Assembly (NCBI RefSeq): GCF_003062295.1 | Contig: NZ_PYCN01000024.1 | Location: 41,449 to 105,448, forward strand | Length of the DNA stretch: 64,000 bases | Direction: 5' to 3' | DNA from: Bradyrhizobium algeriense | GTDB taxonomy: Bacteria; Pseudomonadota; Alphaproteobacteria; Rhizobiales; Xanthobacteraceae | Shown here: piece by piece, positions 15,266 to 23,635 of the stretch | How positions within the stretch are numbered: position 1 is the stretch's first letter | Layout of the letters: every line of letters starts with the position of its first letter | Notes under the pieces: generated by a model | Told to the model about the DNA's origin: nothing | Databases searched by the model: none | What the model saw: only the letters and a program-made list of their open reading frames with translations | Made by a program: the position numbers and the translations under genes

Positions 15266-16483
15266 GTGCTCGACAAATCCACCGCTGTGACCGCGCCGCC
15301 CGCGACCGTGACCCGCACCGAGAGCGCGGTGCCGCGCGCTTTGCAAAAGTATCTCGCGCTCGACGATTTCGAGCCTGTCGCACGGCGCCGGATTCCAAAA
15401 TTCCTCTACGGCTACATCTCCGGCGGTGCAGAGACCGACGCGGCCATGCGCGACAACCGCAAGGCCCTCGACGAATACGGTTTCGTGCCGCGCGTGCTAA
15501 ACGACGTCTCCGGCCGCGACCAGACCACCACGCTGTTCGGCAAGACCTACGCCTCGCCGTTCGGCATTCCGCCGATGGGCTCCTCGGCGCTGTGCGCTTA
15601 TCGCGGCGACATCGTGCTGGCGCAGGCGGCGAAGGCCGAGAATGTGCCGATGATTCTCAGCGCCTCGTCGCTGATCACGCTGGAGGATGTGCGCGCCGCC
15701 AATCAGGCCGCGTGGTATCAGGCCTATCTCGCCGGCCTGCCGGAGCGGATCGAGCCGCTGATCGATCGCGTAGCGGCGGCCGGCTACGACACCTTCGTCG
15801 TCACCGCCGATGTGCCGGTGCCGCCGAACCGCGAGAACAACATCCGCAATGGCTTTCAGGTGCCGCTCGCGATCACGCCGCGCGTGTTCTGGGACACGGT
15901 CACGCATCCGCACTGGCTGTTCGGCACCTGGGCGCGCACCGTGATGAATTTCGGCATGCCGCATTTCGAGAACATGGATGCCAAGCGCGGCCCGCCGGTG
16001 CTGGCGAAAAACCTGATGCGCAACATCGGCGCCCGCGACCAGCTCGCCTGGAAACATGTCGAACTGATCCGCAAACGCTGGAAGGGTAAGCTCGTGATCA
16101 AGGGCCTAGTCTCACCGGCCGACGCGCGCATCGCGCGCGAGAGCGGCGTCGACGGCGTCATGCTGTCCAACCATGGCGGCCGCCAGCTCGACTACACGAT
16201 GTCGGGCCTGCGCACGCTGCCGGAGATCGCGACTGAGGCAAAGGGCATGACGATCATGGTCGACGGCGGCATCCGCCGCGGCACCGACGTCATCAAGGCG
16301 CTCGCGCTCGGCGCGCATTTCGTCTGGGTCGGCCGTCCCTTCCTCTATGCCGCGATCGCCGGCGGCGAAGCCGGCGTGCAGCGCGCGATCACGCTGCTGA
16401 AAGCCGAGATCGACCGCGACCTGGCGCTGCTTGGTATTCGCTCGATCAGCGAGATCACGCCGGATTTGGTACGGAAGTTTTGA
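15266..16483 (+). CDS. FMN-dependent alpha-hydroxy-acid oxidoreductase (L-lactate dehydrogenase-like)
   Basis: Oxidises a 2-hydroxy acid to the keto acid with FMN; 405 residues. It starts with GTG, and GTG at 15266 is the only sensible start. Visible family motifs: an early KFLYGYISGGAETDAAMRDN segment, GIPPMGSSALCAYRGDIVLA, the FMN-contact TADVPVPPNRENNIRNGF, the LVIKGLVSPADA Lys, the active-site SNHGGRQLDYT with catalytic His and Arg, and DGGIRRGTDVIKALALGAH for phosphate binding. A second enzyme of the same family is at 55187. Members vary between lactate, glycolate and mandelate, so the substrate is open. Confidence 0.88.
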   Translation: MLDKSTAVTAPPATVTRTESAVPRALQKYLALDDFEPVARRRIPKFLYGYISGGAETDAAMRDNRKALDEYGFVPRVLNDVSGRDQTTTLFGKTYASPFGIPPMGSSALCAYRGDIVLAQAAKAENVPMILSASSLITLEDVRAANQAAWYQAYLAGLPERIEPLIDRVAAAGYDTFVVTADVPVPPNRENNIRNGFQVPLAITPRVFWDTVTHPHWLFGTWARTVMNFGMPHFENMDAKRGPPVLAKNLMRNIGARDQLAWKHVELIRKRWKGKLVIKGLVSPADARIARESGVDGVMLSNHGGRQLDYTMSGLRTLPEIATEAKGMTIMVDGGIRRGTDVIKALALGAHFVWVGRPFLYAAIAGGEAGVQRAITLLKAEIDRDLALLGIRSISEITPDLVRKF

Positions 16484-16491
16484 GTGGTTGG

Positions 16492-16583
16492 CGTAGCCCG
16501 GATGGAGCGCAGCGCAATCCGGGGACTTTCGCGCAAATGATTGGTGGGCTGTCCCGGATGCGCTGCGCTCCATCCGGGCTACG
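16492..16583. repeat. Palindromic repeat with perfect 23-nt arms, family C
   Basis: CGTAGCCCGGATGGAGCGCA(GCG) at 16492-16514 and its exact reverse complement at 16561-16583 enclose a 46-bp spacer with a further inverted CCGGG pair. It lies between the flavoenzyme and the second EamA gene; a readable frame through it is not coding. Confidence 0.9.
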
Positions 16584-16669
16584 GGATCGCGACAATTCAA
16601 GACATTGTAGCATTGCATGCATGGGACTTGTCGCGCGGCGGAAAATCCGGCCTATCTGGCCTCGCGACC

Positions 16670-17608
16670 ATGACCCAGCCCGCACCAGCGCCGCCTGCCC
16701 TCGATCCGGTCCGGTGGCTGAACAACCAGCCTTATTTGTTGCTGAGCCTGACCTCGCTGTTCTGGGCGGGCAACATCGTGCTGGCGCGCCATGTTGCCGG
16801 CCACGTGCCGCCCTTGACGCTGTCCTGCGTCCGCTGGATCGGCACCTTTCTGATCCTGCTGCCCTTTGCCTGGCCGCACCTGAAGCAGGACTGGCCGGTG
16901 CTGCGCGCGCATTTGCCGATGATGTTGTTTCTGTCATTGGTCGGATTCGCCTACAACAATGCGATCTCCTACTGGGCCCTGCAATATACCGAGGCGCTGA
17001 ACGCGCTGTTGATCCAGTCGGCCGGACCGCTGTTTGTCGCGCTGTGGTCGCTGGCGCTGTTCGGCATCCGCCTGACCGGTGCGCAGCTCGCCGGCATCAC
17101 CATCTCGCTCGCCGGCGTCCTGACCATCATCCTGCGCGGCGATTTTGGCGCACTCGCCAGCATCAGCTTCAACCGCGGCGACCTGATGTTTGCCAGTTCA
17201 CTGGTGTCGTTCGGGCTGTATTCGGCGCTGATCCCGCGCCGGCCGGTGACGCACGCGCTGTCGCTGATTTCGTTCACCACCTGCTGCGGCGCACTGATGC
17301 TGGTGCCGTTCTCGATCTGGGAATTCTCGACCGGCGCCACGCTGAAGTTCGACATCATTTCGATGGCGACGCTGGGCTATGCCGTGATCTTTCCCTCGAC
17401 GCTGGCCTATCTGTTCTTCAACCGCGGGCTGGCGCTGATCGGGCCGAACCGTGCCGCGCCGTTCTTTCATCTGGTGCCGGTGTTCGGCTCGGCGATGGCG
17501 ATCCTGCTGCTCGGCGAACAATTGCGGATATTCCATCTGGTGGGCTATGCGCTGGTGCTGGCCGGTGTCGTGATCGCTTCCAGGCGGGCCTCGGCGAAGA
17601 AGGCTTGA
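16670..17608 (+). CDS. DMT-superfamily (EamA) inner-membrane transporter, copy 2
   Basis: 312 residues, ten helices, two EamA repeats. It is a close paralogue of the product at 11380: compare NNQPYLLLSLTSLFWAGNIV with the equivalent segment of copy 1, the shared LPFAWxHL after helix 2, and the shared NRAAPFFHLVPVFGS of the second half. Substrate unknown. I place the start at the ATG at 16670 (MTQPAPAPPALDPV); the longer frame from 16541 translates the family C repeat and is rejected. The last helix ends VVIASRRASAKKA. It precedes a TctC-type binding protein by about 100 bp. Confidence 0.88.
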   Translation: MTQPAPAPPALDPVRWLNNQPYLLLSLTSLFWAGNIVLARHVAGHVPPLTLSCVRWIGTFLILLPFAWPHLKQDWPVLRAHLPMMLFLSLVGFAYNNAISYWALQYTEALNALLIQSAGPLFVALWSLALFGIRLTGAQLAGITISLAGVLTIILRGDFGALASISFNRGDLMFASSLVSFGLYSALIPRRPVTHALSLISFTTCCGALMLVPFSIWEFSTGATLKFDIISMATLGYAVIFPSTLAYLFFNRGLALIGPNRAAPFFHLVPVFGSAMAILLLGEQLRIFHLVGYALVLAGVVIASRRASAKKA

Positions 17609-17708
17609 GCCGGCCCGCCGCGTGGCGTCGTACCGGCTTCCCCTTTCGATCCGGGCAGGCTAGCTTGCCGGCCAATTCAACATAAAAATAACTTGAGGAA
17701 ACAACGAT

Positions 17709-18686
17709 ATGTTCGCGTTATGGAAACGGTACCGGCACGTCGCCGCAGTGGCTCCCCTGATGCTGGCGACGATCGCCACGGCTACCGCGCAGGCGCCTTA
17801 CCCGAACCGCAACATCACGCTGGTGCTGCCGTTCGCCGCCGGCAGCGGCACCGACACCACGACGCGCCTGATCGGGAAAGAACTCGGTACAGCCCTCGGC
17901 GTCAGCATGGTGATCGAGAACAAGGCGGGCGCCAACGGCTCGATCGCGGCGAGCCATGTCGCCCGCTCCGCGCCCGACGGCTACACGCTGTTCGTGACGA
18001 CGAATACGTCGCATTCGGCCAATCCGTATCTGCTGAAGAACATGACCTACGATCCGATCAAGGATTTCACGCCGATCGCGCGGACCGGCGACCTGCCGTT
18101 CATGCTCGTGATCCATCCGGACGTTCCGGCAAATTCGGTGGCCGAGCTGATCGCACTGGCCAAGAAGGAGCCGGGCAAATACTCCTACGCCAGCGGCAGC
18201 TCGTCGGCGATCGTGTCGGGCGCCACGTTCGCCCGTCTCGCCAGGATCGATCTGCTTCACGTCCCCTACAAGAGCTCGCCACCTGCGCTGACCGATTTGA
18301 TCGCCGGCCGCGTCTCGATGATGTTCATCGATGTCCCGACCGGCCTGCCCCACGTCAACGCCAAGGCGCTGAAGGCGCTTGCGGTCACGACCAAAAAGCC
18401 CTCGGCGCTGCTGCCGCATCTGCCTACCATGGACGCCACGGTGAAGGGTTTCGACATCACCTCATGGCAGGGTTATTTCGGCCCGGCCAACATGCCGAAG
18501 GACGTGGTCACCAGGTTGAACGCGGAAATCCGCAAGGTAATCGAACGGCCCGACATCAAGAGCCAGCTCGCCGAGCGCGGCATGGAGGCGTTTTCCGGTA
18601 CGCCGGAAGAGTTCGACGCCTTTGTGAAGGACCAGCTCAAGGTGTGGGAGAAGCTGATCACGGAAGCGGGGATTGAGAAGCAGTAG
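17709..18686 (+). CDS. Tripartite tricarboxylate transporter substrate-binding protein (TctC/Bug family)
   Basis: 325 residues. A signal peptide (1-28, ending ATATA|QAPYP) leads to a two-lobe periplasmic binding fold with Bug-family marks: the start PYPNRNITLVLPFAAGSGTD, VIENKAGANGSIAASHVARS, PDGYTLFVTTNT, and the later LLHVPYKSSPPALTDLIAGR and AVTTKKPSALLPHLPTM. Such proteins bind small carboxylates for TctAB permeases, but none is encoded nearby; orphan Bug proteins are common in this group. A good AACTTGAGGAAACAACG ribosome site precedes the ATG. The 5' neighbour is an EamA exporter. Confidence 0.9.
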   Translation: MFALWKRYRHVAAVAPLMLATIATATAQAPYPNRNITLVLPFAAGSGTDTTTRLIGKELGTALGVSMVIENKAGANGSIAASHVARSAPDGYTLFVTTNTSHSANPYLLKNMTYDPIKDFTPIARTGDLPFMLVIHPDVPANSVAELIALAKKEPGKYSYASGSSSAIVSGATFARLARIDLLHVPYKSSPPALTDLIAGRVSMMFIDVPTGLPHVNAKALKALAVTTKKPSALLPHLPTMDATVKGFDITSWQGYFGPANMPKDVVTRLNAEIRKVIERPDIKSQLAERGMEAFSGTPEEFDAFVKDQLKVWEKLITEAGIEKQ

Positions 18687-18738
18687 GACGAGACCGCACT
18701 GCGGAGCAACCATTGAGCCCTCAGGGTGAGGAGGTGCC

Positions 18739-18766
18739 AACGGGTTCGCGCGTAGCGCGGCCCGTT
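18739..18766. other. Hairpin between converging genes
   Basis: AACGGG...GCGC-GTA-GCGC...CCCGTT, an imperfect stem downstream of the TctC-type gene, in the gap before the converging AraC-type gene. There is no T tract. Confidence 0.35.
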
Positions 18767-18852
18767 ACGGCGATCTATCTCGTTGTGCTATAGTTCGGGC
18801 GTTTCGCAGCGCGGCCAAACTAACTCTCTCGAAGGCCGGCGCATCCAACGAT

Positions 18853-19167
18853 TCAACACAAATCATTCTCGCGTCGAAAGGCCGTTGGCGTAACTCCAAT
18901 CAACTTTCGAAACACGCGGTTCAGTTGAGGCGCACCGCTAAATCCGACCGCGAGCGCCACGTCGGCAATCGACAGATTGCTTACCGACAACATCTCCTTC
19001 GCAACACTGATCCGTTCGGACAGGACGTATTGATAAGGCGAAAGTCCCACTGAATGTTTAAACGCCCGAACAAAGTGGAACTGGCTCAATCCGATCAAGC
19101 CCGCTAACTCGGATATCCCGATTTCTTTCGAAACGTGAGCATCAACAAACTCTTTGATGCGGCTCAA
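18853..19167 (-). CDS. AraC-family DNA-binding protein, 5' end unclear
   Basis: The 104 residues form a full AraC/XylS double helix-turn-helix: ISELAGLIGLSQFHFVRAFK and then IADVALAVGFSGAPQLNRVF, ending RKLIGVTPTAFRRENDLC. The only conventional start in frame is a TTG at 19167, yet coding-like sequence continues upstream (about 48 more codons to 19311, including HDRPDPRLRPVRGGLTGHQL) with no ATG, GTG or TTG before a stop. Either it uses the TTG, uses a rare start, or the 5' part has been lost or frameshifted. The upstream DNA is AT-richer than its neighbours, consistent with transfer. The regulator's target is unknown. Confidence 0.65.
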   Translation of the reverse strand: MSRIKEFVDAHVSKEIGISELAGLIGLSQFHFVRAFKHSVGLSPYQYVLSERISVAKEMLSVSNLSIADVALAVGFSGAPQLNRVFRKLIGVTPTAFRRENDLC

Positions 19168-19547
19168 CTGATGTCCCGTTAAACCTCCGCGAACCGGTCT
19201 CAGTCGCGGGTCCGGTCGGTCGTGCTCAAATGGACTACCGATAGTTCCCTTCGAGATATCGAAATTTCCCGAGTTGTTAAAGTTACCTTGGGGAGCGCTT
19301 GAAATGCAACATTACAGTCTCACAAATTGCGCTGAATAGCTTTTCTTGCGCCAAAGAGACCCGACCGGTGCTCGTCCTATTGCCGATCACCGACTTCTCA
19401 GGATTGTTGTTCCCGCTCGCTGGGAAAGCGCTAGAGAATCTCTAGCGGCTCGCCTGTGCGGGGGCGGCGTGGCGCGATTACTAACGACAGTGCGCGCATC
19501 GATGGAGGCCGCTTGCCAGACCACTAGCCTAGTCTTAGGAGCGACTG
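19168..19547. other. AT-richer divergent intergenic region
   Basis: Contains the open but start-less extension of the AraC-type gene (19168-19311, minus) and then about 235 bp before the FixJ-like gene. I see no further gene. Local composition is less G+C-rich than the window average. Confidence 0.4.
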
Positions 19548-20186
19548 TTGCCGGGATGCGTGCATGTTGTTGACGACGATGCTTCTTTCCGAACAGCAAT
19601 AGAACGTCGTTTGAGGAAGGCTGGCTACGAGGTCGTGACCTATCCGTCGGCTCAGCATTTGCTGGATCGTATGCCCAGCGAGAGTGAGATGGGCTGTATT
19701 CTTCTCGACGTACGGATACCGGGACTGAGCGGTCCGGAGCTCCAGCGTCGTTTGAGCGAGCTCGGCTCGACCCTGCCTATCGTCTTTCTAACTGGTTATC
19801 CCGATGTTCGGACGACGGTACGGACCATCAAGGCGGGCGCCGACGATTTTCTCACCAAGCCCGTATCATCGGACCACCTTCTTCGGGCAATTGAGCAGGC
19901 AATAGCGCGCCATGAAGCGACGCGTCGCCTGAAGGGCACGCTGGACATGGTTCGCGCTCATATCGGGAAACTGACGCCGCGCGAACGGCAAGTCTTTGAG
20001 CGTATCATTCGCGGCCACACCAACAAGCAGGTCGCGAACGCGTTGGGCACGACCGAACGCACAATCAAAGCCCACCGCCAACAGGTGATGGAGAAAATGC
20101 AAGTTCAATCCCTGGCCCAGCTGGTTTCCCTCGCCGAGCGGGTCGGCGTTTTGGGCGGCACGTCCGGTAACGGACCGCCGGCGTGA
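19548..20186 (+). CDS. Orphan FixJ/NarL-type response regulator
   Basis: 212 residues: a receiver domain (VHVVDDDASFRTAIERRL; phosphoacceptor Asp54 in ILLDVRIPG; conserved Lys104 in FLTKPV) joined to a LuxR-type helix-turn-helix (LTPRERQVFERIIRGHTNKQ, then IKAHRQQVMEKMQVQSLAQL). This is the FixJ/TodT layout. The start is a TTG at 19548, supported by AGGAG six bases upstream; internal Met codons would remove the acidic pocket. No histidine kinase is encoded next to it, so its partner must be elsewhere. The neighbouring LTXXQ gene is a plausible target, but only by position. Confidence 0.88.
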   Translation: MPGCVHVVDDDASFRTAIERRLRKAGYEVVTYPSAQHLLDRMPSESEMGCILLDVRIPGLSGPELQRRLSELGSTLPIVFLTGYPDVRTTVRTIKAGADDFLTKPVSSDHLLRAIEQAIARHEATRRLKGTLDMVRAHIGKLTPRERQVFERIIRGHTNKQVANALGTTERTIKAHRQQVMEKMQVQSLAQLVSLAERVGVLGGTSGNGPPA

Positions 20187-20403
20187 AGAGTTTTCTCAAC
20201 ACAATGGTTATTAGCATACCGAAGCTGTTCAGAAGCACGACGATTTCAAGAAGGCGGCTTCCATCGCCAGCCAGTATCCGCTTCCGGGCACCTTTGAGAC
20301 ATGCCGACGGACTCTGAGAATGTCCGCCCATCGGGGAGGACCGGAGGTGATCTCGTTACCGCTGGCTTTCAGCGCGATGCCTTGGTCTGTATGGCAAATG
20401 CAG

Positions 20404-20428
20404 GGAACTTTCGGTTCCTCTCCGCGTC
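20404..20428 (+). promoter_or_regulatory. Candidate EcfG-type (general stress) promoter
   Basis: GGAAC - 16 bp - CGTC lies 40 bp before the LTXXQ gene start. The known EcfG (RpoE2) consensus is GGAAC-N16/17-CGTT, so the -10 differs at its last base. Confidence 0.3.
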
Positions 20429-20468
20429 ATCCAAAGTGACGCGATAAGGCTTGGCGCGGGAGGGTGCC

Positions 20469-21695
20469 ATGTCGAAGACCCGCATTGGAATCGCCGTTGT
20501 CGTTCTGGCAACCCTGCTGTCGAGTCCGGCCCTGGCCAGGGTACGTCTTGGCATCGGTCCCCTCGGGGTCGCGAAATTCGCAGCAGCCCGCGTATTGTCA
20601 CTAGGGGGATTACATCACGGTCGTGCCCTTGCTCGTCACAGCCAAATCCGAACGGCTTCCCTCAAATCGCAAAACGTGCGCAACGCTATGGATTCCGGGC
20701 TTGGCAACCCGGCGGTGCGCAGGCAAATCGTCGCTGCTGCAGCGTTGGCGGGTTGGCATGGCGGTCGCACCGCGAAGGGGTGGTGGCGACACGGCGACGG
20801 CGGATACGGATGGGTCGGGCCGCTGTTCTGGCCATTCGCCATTTACGATATCTACGACTACACCATCTGGGAGGACGGCATCGGCTTCTGGGACTACGGT
20901 TATCCTGACATCTATGCCGCGATCTTTGCGCCTTACGGCCGTGATGATCTCGCCGCCTATACGGGACCGCGCCCACACGGCCCAAGACATCGCAGGGTCC
21001 CTCCGCTACAGCGGCTCTGCGGCGATGACGGCCGCGAAATTGCCGGCCTCCCCATCAATCAGATTCAGCAGGCGATACAGCCGAATGAGGCGCAGCGCGC
21101 CGCTTTGGACGATCTTGCCAACGCATGGATCTTCTCCGCTCAGATGATTCGGGCGTCGTGTCTGACGCAGACGGCGTTCACAGCACCGGCCCGGTTGGCC
21201 GTCATGCACCAGCGCATCGGGGCGATGATCGGGGCAGTGTTAGCCGTGCGGGAGCCGCTGGGGAAATTCCACGACCTGCTGGACGACGAACAGGAAGCAC
21301 GGCTCAATGCACTCGCCGAGGATCGACGCAGGACGTCCGCCGCAAGCAGGGCCACGGAAGCGCCTGCCCAAGGTTGCGGCGCGGCGCAACAACCGGCCGT
21401 GTTGCAATGGCCGGCGGACGAGATCGAGGCCAGGCTACACCCGAACGACACTCAACGCGCGGCTCTTAAAGTGCTGCAGGACGCCAATGCCAGGGCTGTC
21501 GACATCCTGACCGCCGGATGCCAGCCGAAAGACGCGATCACACCATCCGCTCGCCTTGACGCAGTGGACGTGCGGCTCGCTGACATGCAGCAAGCGGTCT
21601 ATCTGGTGAGCGCCGCGCTCGAGGGCTTCTATGCTACGTTAAGCGACGAGCAGAAGGCGCAGTTCGAGGCGATCGGACAAAAACGAACGGCGTAA
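20469..21695 (+). CDS. LTXXQ-motif (Spy/CpxP-like) periplasmic protein with two repeats
   Basis: 408 residues. Signal peptide 1-25 (VVVLATLLSSPALARV), then a Gly/His/Trp/Tyr-rich segment (around residues 90-150: WWRHGDGGYGWVGPLFWPFA, repeated DYGYPD-type turns) that may be envelope-associated. The C-terminal half holds two related helical repeats of about 90 residues: one from INQIQQAIQPNEAQRAALDD to LLDDEQEARLNAL, the other from ADEIEARLHPNDTQRAALKV to LSDEQKAQFEAIG. The L(S/D)DEQ..F ending is the LTXXQ motif of Spy/CpxP-type periplasmic chaperones. Function in this group is not established; envelope stress protection is inferred. ATG at 20469 has the signal peptide directly after it. Confidence 0.75.
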   Translation: MSKTRIGIAVVVLATLLSSPALARVRLGIGPLGVAKFAAARVLSLGGLHHGRALARHSQIRTASLKSQNVRNAMDSGLGNPAVRRQIVAAAALAGWHGGRTAKGWWRHGDGGYGWVGPLFWPFAIYDIYDYTIWEDGIGFWDYGYPDIYAAIFAPYGRDDLAAYTGPRPHGPRHRRVPPLQRLCGDDGREIAGLPINQIQQAIQPNEAQRAALDDLANAWIFSAQMIRASCLTQTAFTAPARLAVMHQRIGAMIGAVLAVREPLGKFHDLLDDEQEARLNALAEDRRRTSAASRATEAPAQGCGAAQQPAVLQWPADEIEARLHPNDTQRAALKVLQDANARAVDILTAGCQPKDAITPSARLDAVDVRLADMQQAVYLVSAALEGFYATLSDEQKAQFEAIGQKRTA

Positions 21696-21907
21696 TTTCC
21701 CGATCGGTTGCCATCGCTGAACCGCAGCCCGATCCAGAGGACTGCTACGTCCCCACGGTCACGGCAGCATAGGACAAGGTAAGCTGCTGCAATGGCGCGA
21801 GCGCACAAACTAAATGCCATCAGCGCCGCAGCCTGGCGGCGATCATCGGCGATGACGGCATTCTTCGTCTTTCATTGATATTCTCGCTGATCGCAGTGTT
21901 CGCTAAA

Positions 21908-23113
21908 CTAGCGCTGCCTGGGCTTGATGCTAACCAGGTTCAGCAGCGTTGCGGTCGCGATCATCGCCGCAATGCCAACGAGACTCACCGCTATCTGCAT
22001 CGCAAGCCCGTCCGAGATGTCGAACAGCGCCATGTGGCCGGCGAACGCCAGCAGAACGCCGAGGCAATAGATTGGCAGCGAGTTCTGGCCACAGCAGATC
22101 GCGCCGCGCATCACCGGCGTCGACAGCCCTCGCCAATTGCGAGGCACGAACCATGCTGCCAAAACCGCTACGGCCAAAAAATGCAGCAATCGCAATGGAT
22201 CGAGATTCGATTTATCCAACGGGTGCAGCTCCGCCAGCGCCTGCGGGATCAGTGCTTCCAGCGGCTTGATGCGCCAGCTCAAGGCGATGACCAGGCTGAA
22301 GAGCAGATACAGGACCGCAAGTCCAAGCACCGTGCGTGAGGTGAGCCACGGCCGGACTCTCTTTTCCTCGAGCATCCACCACGCGCCAAGCACAACGAGC
22401 AGCTGCCAGGCCAGCGGATTGAAGGCCCAATGGCCGCTGGGCCACGCCGGGACGGTCCAGCCGAAGACATGCACCAGCACATAAAGCGCCAGCGACGCGC
22501 CAAGCGTCACGTTCGGCAGTCGCAGCAGCAGCCACAGCAACGGCGCGAACAAGAGATGAAGAAGCACGAAGATCGACAACACGTCGGTGTTGACCGGACG
22601 GTATTGCAGTATCGCCGCGTGCGCGAGCGTCGCGCCCGGATGGTCCAATAGAATGCGCGTATTGCTTTCGTCAGCGAGACGCCCGCCGCCTGTGAGGTGA
22701 ACCAGGATGGCGCAGGCGAGCGTGAGCAGCAGAAATGCGACATAAATGTCAAAGCTTCGCCGCAGCGTCCGGCGGATCACTGCAGTCCATCCCTCGCAGC
22801 GCCATGCCTTGCCGTAGGCCAGCGCGCAGGTTACGCCCGATACGAACATGAATATTTCCGCGGCATCGCCGAAGCCGTAGTTCCGCAGCGTCAGCCAACT
22901 TCCGATGTTGTTGGGGACATGGTCGAGAAATATCCACCACAGCGCGATGCCTCGGCAGGCATCTATTCGTAGGTCGCGGGCGTGGCCTTTCAACTCCGGA
23001 AGCTCGCCGACGATTAGCTTGGGGATGGTGACTCGATCGTGCATCTGGGTTATCCCAAGCCGGCAAACTGAACCTGCCGCTGGAGGCTCTGGTGTGAGCT
23101 GGTTCACCTTCAA
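21908..23113 (-). CDS. OpgC-family membrane acyltransferase
   Basis: 401 residues. After a polar N-terminus of about 45 residues comes RDLRIDACRGIALWWIFLDH, the hallmark of OpgC, followed by DHVPNNIGSWLTLRNYGFGD and AEIFMFVSGVTCALAYGKAW. About ten membrane helices follow. OpgC adds succinyl groups to osmoregulated periplasmic glucans in characterised species, and many rhizobial homologues have unknown acceptors. ATG at 23113 is used; MHDRVTIPKL at 23044 is an alternative start without losing the core motif. It stands alone between an LTXXQ gene and an unassigned region, with no glucan-synthesis genes nearby. Confidence 0.85.
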   Translation of the reverse strand: MKVNQLTPEPPAAGSVCRLGITQMHDRVTIPKLIVGELPELKGHARDLRIDACRGIALWWIFLDHVPNNIGSWLTLRNYGFGDAAEIFMFVSGVTCALAYGKAWRCEGWTAVIRRTLRRSFDIYVAFLLLTLACAILVHLTGGGRLADESNTRILLDHPGATLAHAAILQYRPVNTDVLSIFVLLHLLFAPLLWLLLRLPNVTLGASLALYVLVHVFGWTVPAWPSGHWAFNPLAWQLLVVLGAWWMLEEKRVRPWLTSRTVLGLAVLYLLFSLVIALSWRIKPLEALIPQALAELHPLDKSNLDPLRLLHFLAVAVLAAWFVPRNWRGLSTPVMRGAICCGQNSLPIYCLGVLLAFAGHMALFDISDGLAMQIAVSLVGIAAMIATATLLNLVSIKPRQR

Positions 23114-23116
23114 AGA

Positions 23117-23635
23117 TTATTTTTGCGCTGTCACTTGAGACAAATCTGCGCGCCAACGTTGAGCGTTGCCGGCTTCGCAATTGATCCGTTGAGCCACGCA
23201 ATTACGGCCGCCCGCCTTCGGCGCTTGACGATTTCTCCTCAAGTCGGCTCTTGGAGAAGAGCGTTTGTACGCGACGGTAGTCAGGCTGATCGGCCCAGAG
23301 GATGAGCTTTCGTGACTGACACGAAGGCATGACCCGCGAGAAGTAAAGGCGGGCACTCTGCACACGAACTTGGGATTCTGCTCGGGCGTCAAACCGTCGT
23401 CCTCCGTCACGAGGCGAGAAACAGCCTTACGATCTCCACTGTGCAGCAAATCAAGGGGCGCGGTCGAGGTCGAGGTATTCCGCAACACGAAAACGAGCAG
23501 CCAGCTTATTCGCACTGCGGCTCTGCGAAGAAACTGTCCCTTCGGTGTAGCGTAGTCTTCATCGCCCTCGGCCGATGAGCCTTTCAAGATTTCCGGAACG
23601 ACCCCGTGGGAAACGGCGTGCCTCGCATCGTACAT
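23117..23635 (-). CDS. Unassigned open frame (172 aa), doubtful gene
   Basis: I recognise no family. An ATG at 23635 is preceded by GCAGGAGCGTTAC, a good ribosome site, and the frame stays open for 172 codons, stopping 3 bp upstream of the OpgC start on the same strand. The product begins MYDARHAVSHGVVPEILKGS and has one weak hydrophobic stretch (RISWLLVFVL, about 50-60), but the rest is Arg/Ser-rich and unlike a folded protein. It could be a real accessory gene, a decayed one, or chance. Its tight link to OpgC is the best argument for it. Confidence 0.3.
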   Translation of the reverse strand: MYDARHAVSHGVVPEILKGSSAEGDEDYATPKGQFLRRAAVRISWLLVFVLRNTSTSTAPLDLLHSGDRKAVSRLVTEDDGLTPEQNPKFVCRVPAFTSRGSCLRVSHESSSSGPISLTTVAYKRSSPRADLRRNRQAPKAGGRNCVAQRINCEAGNAQRWRADLSQVTAQK

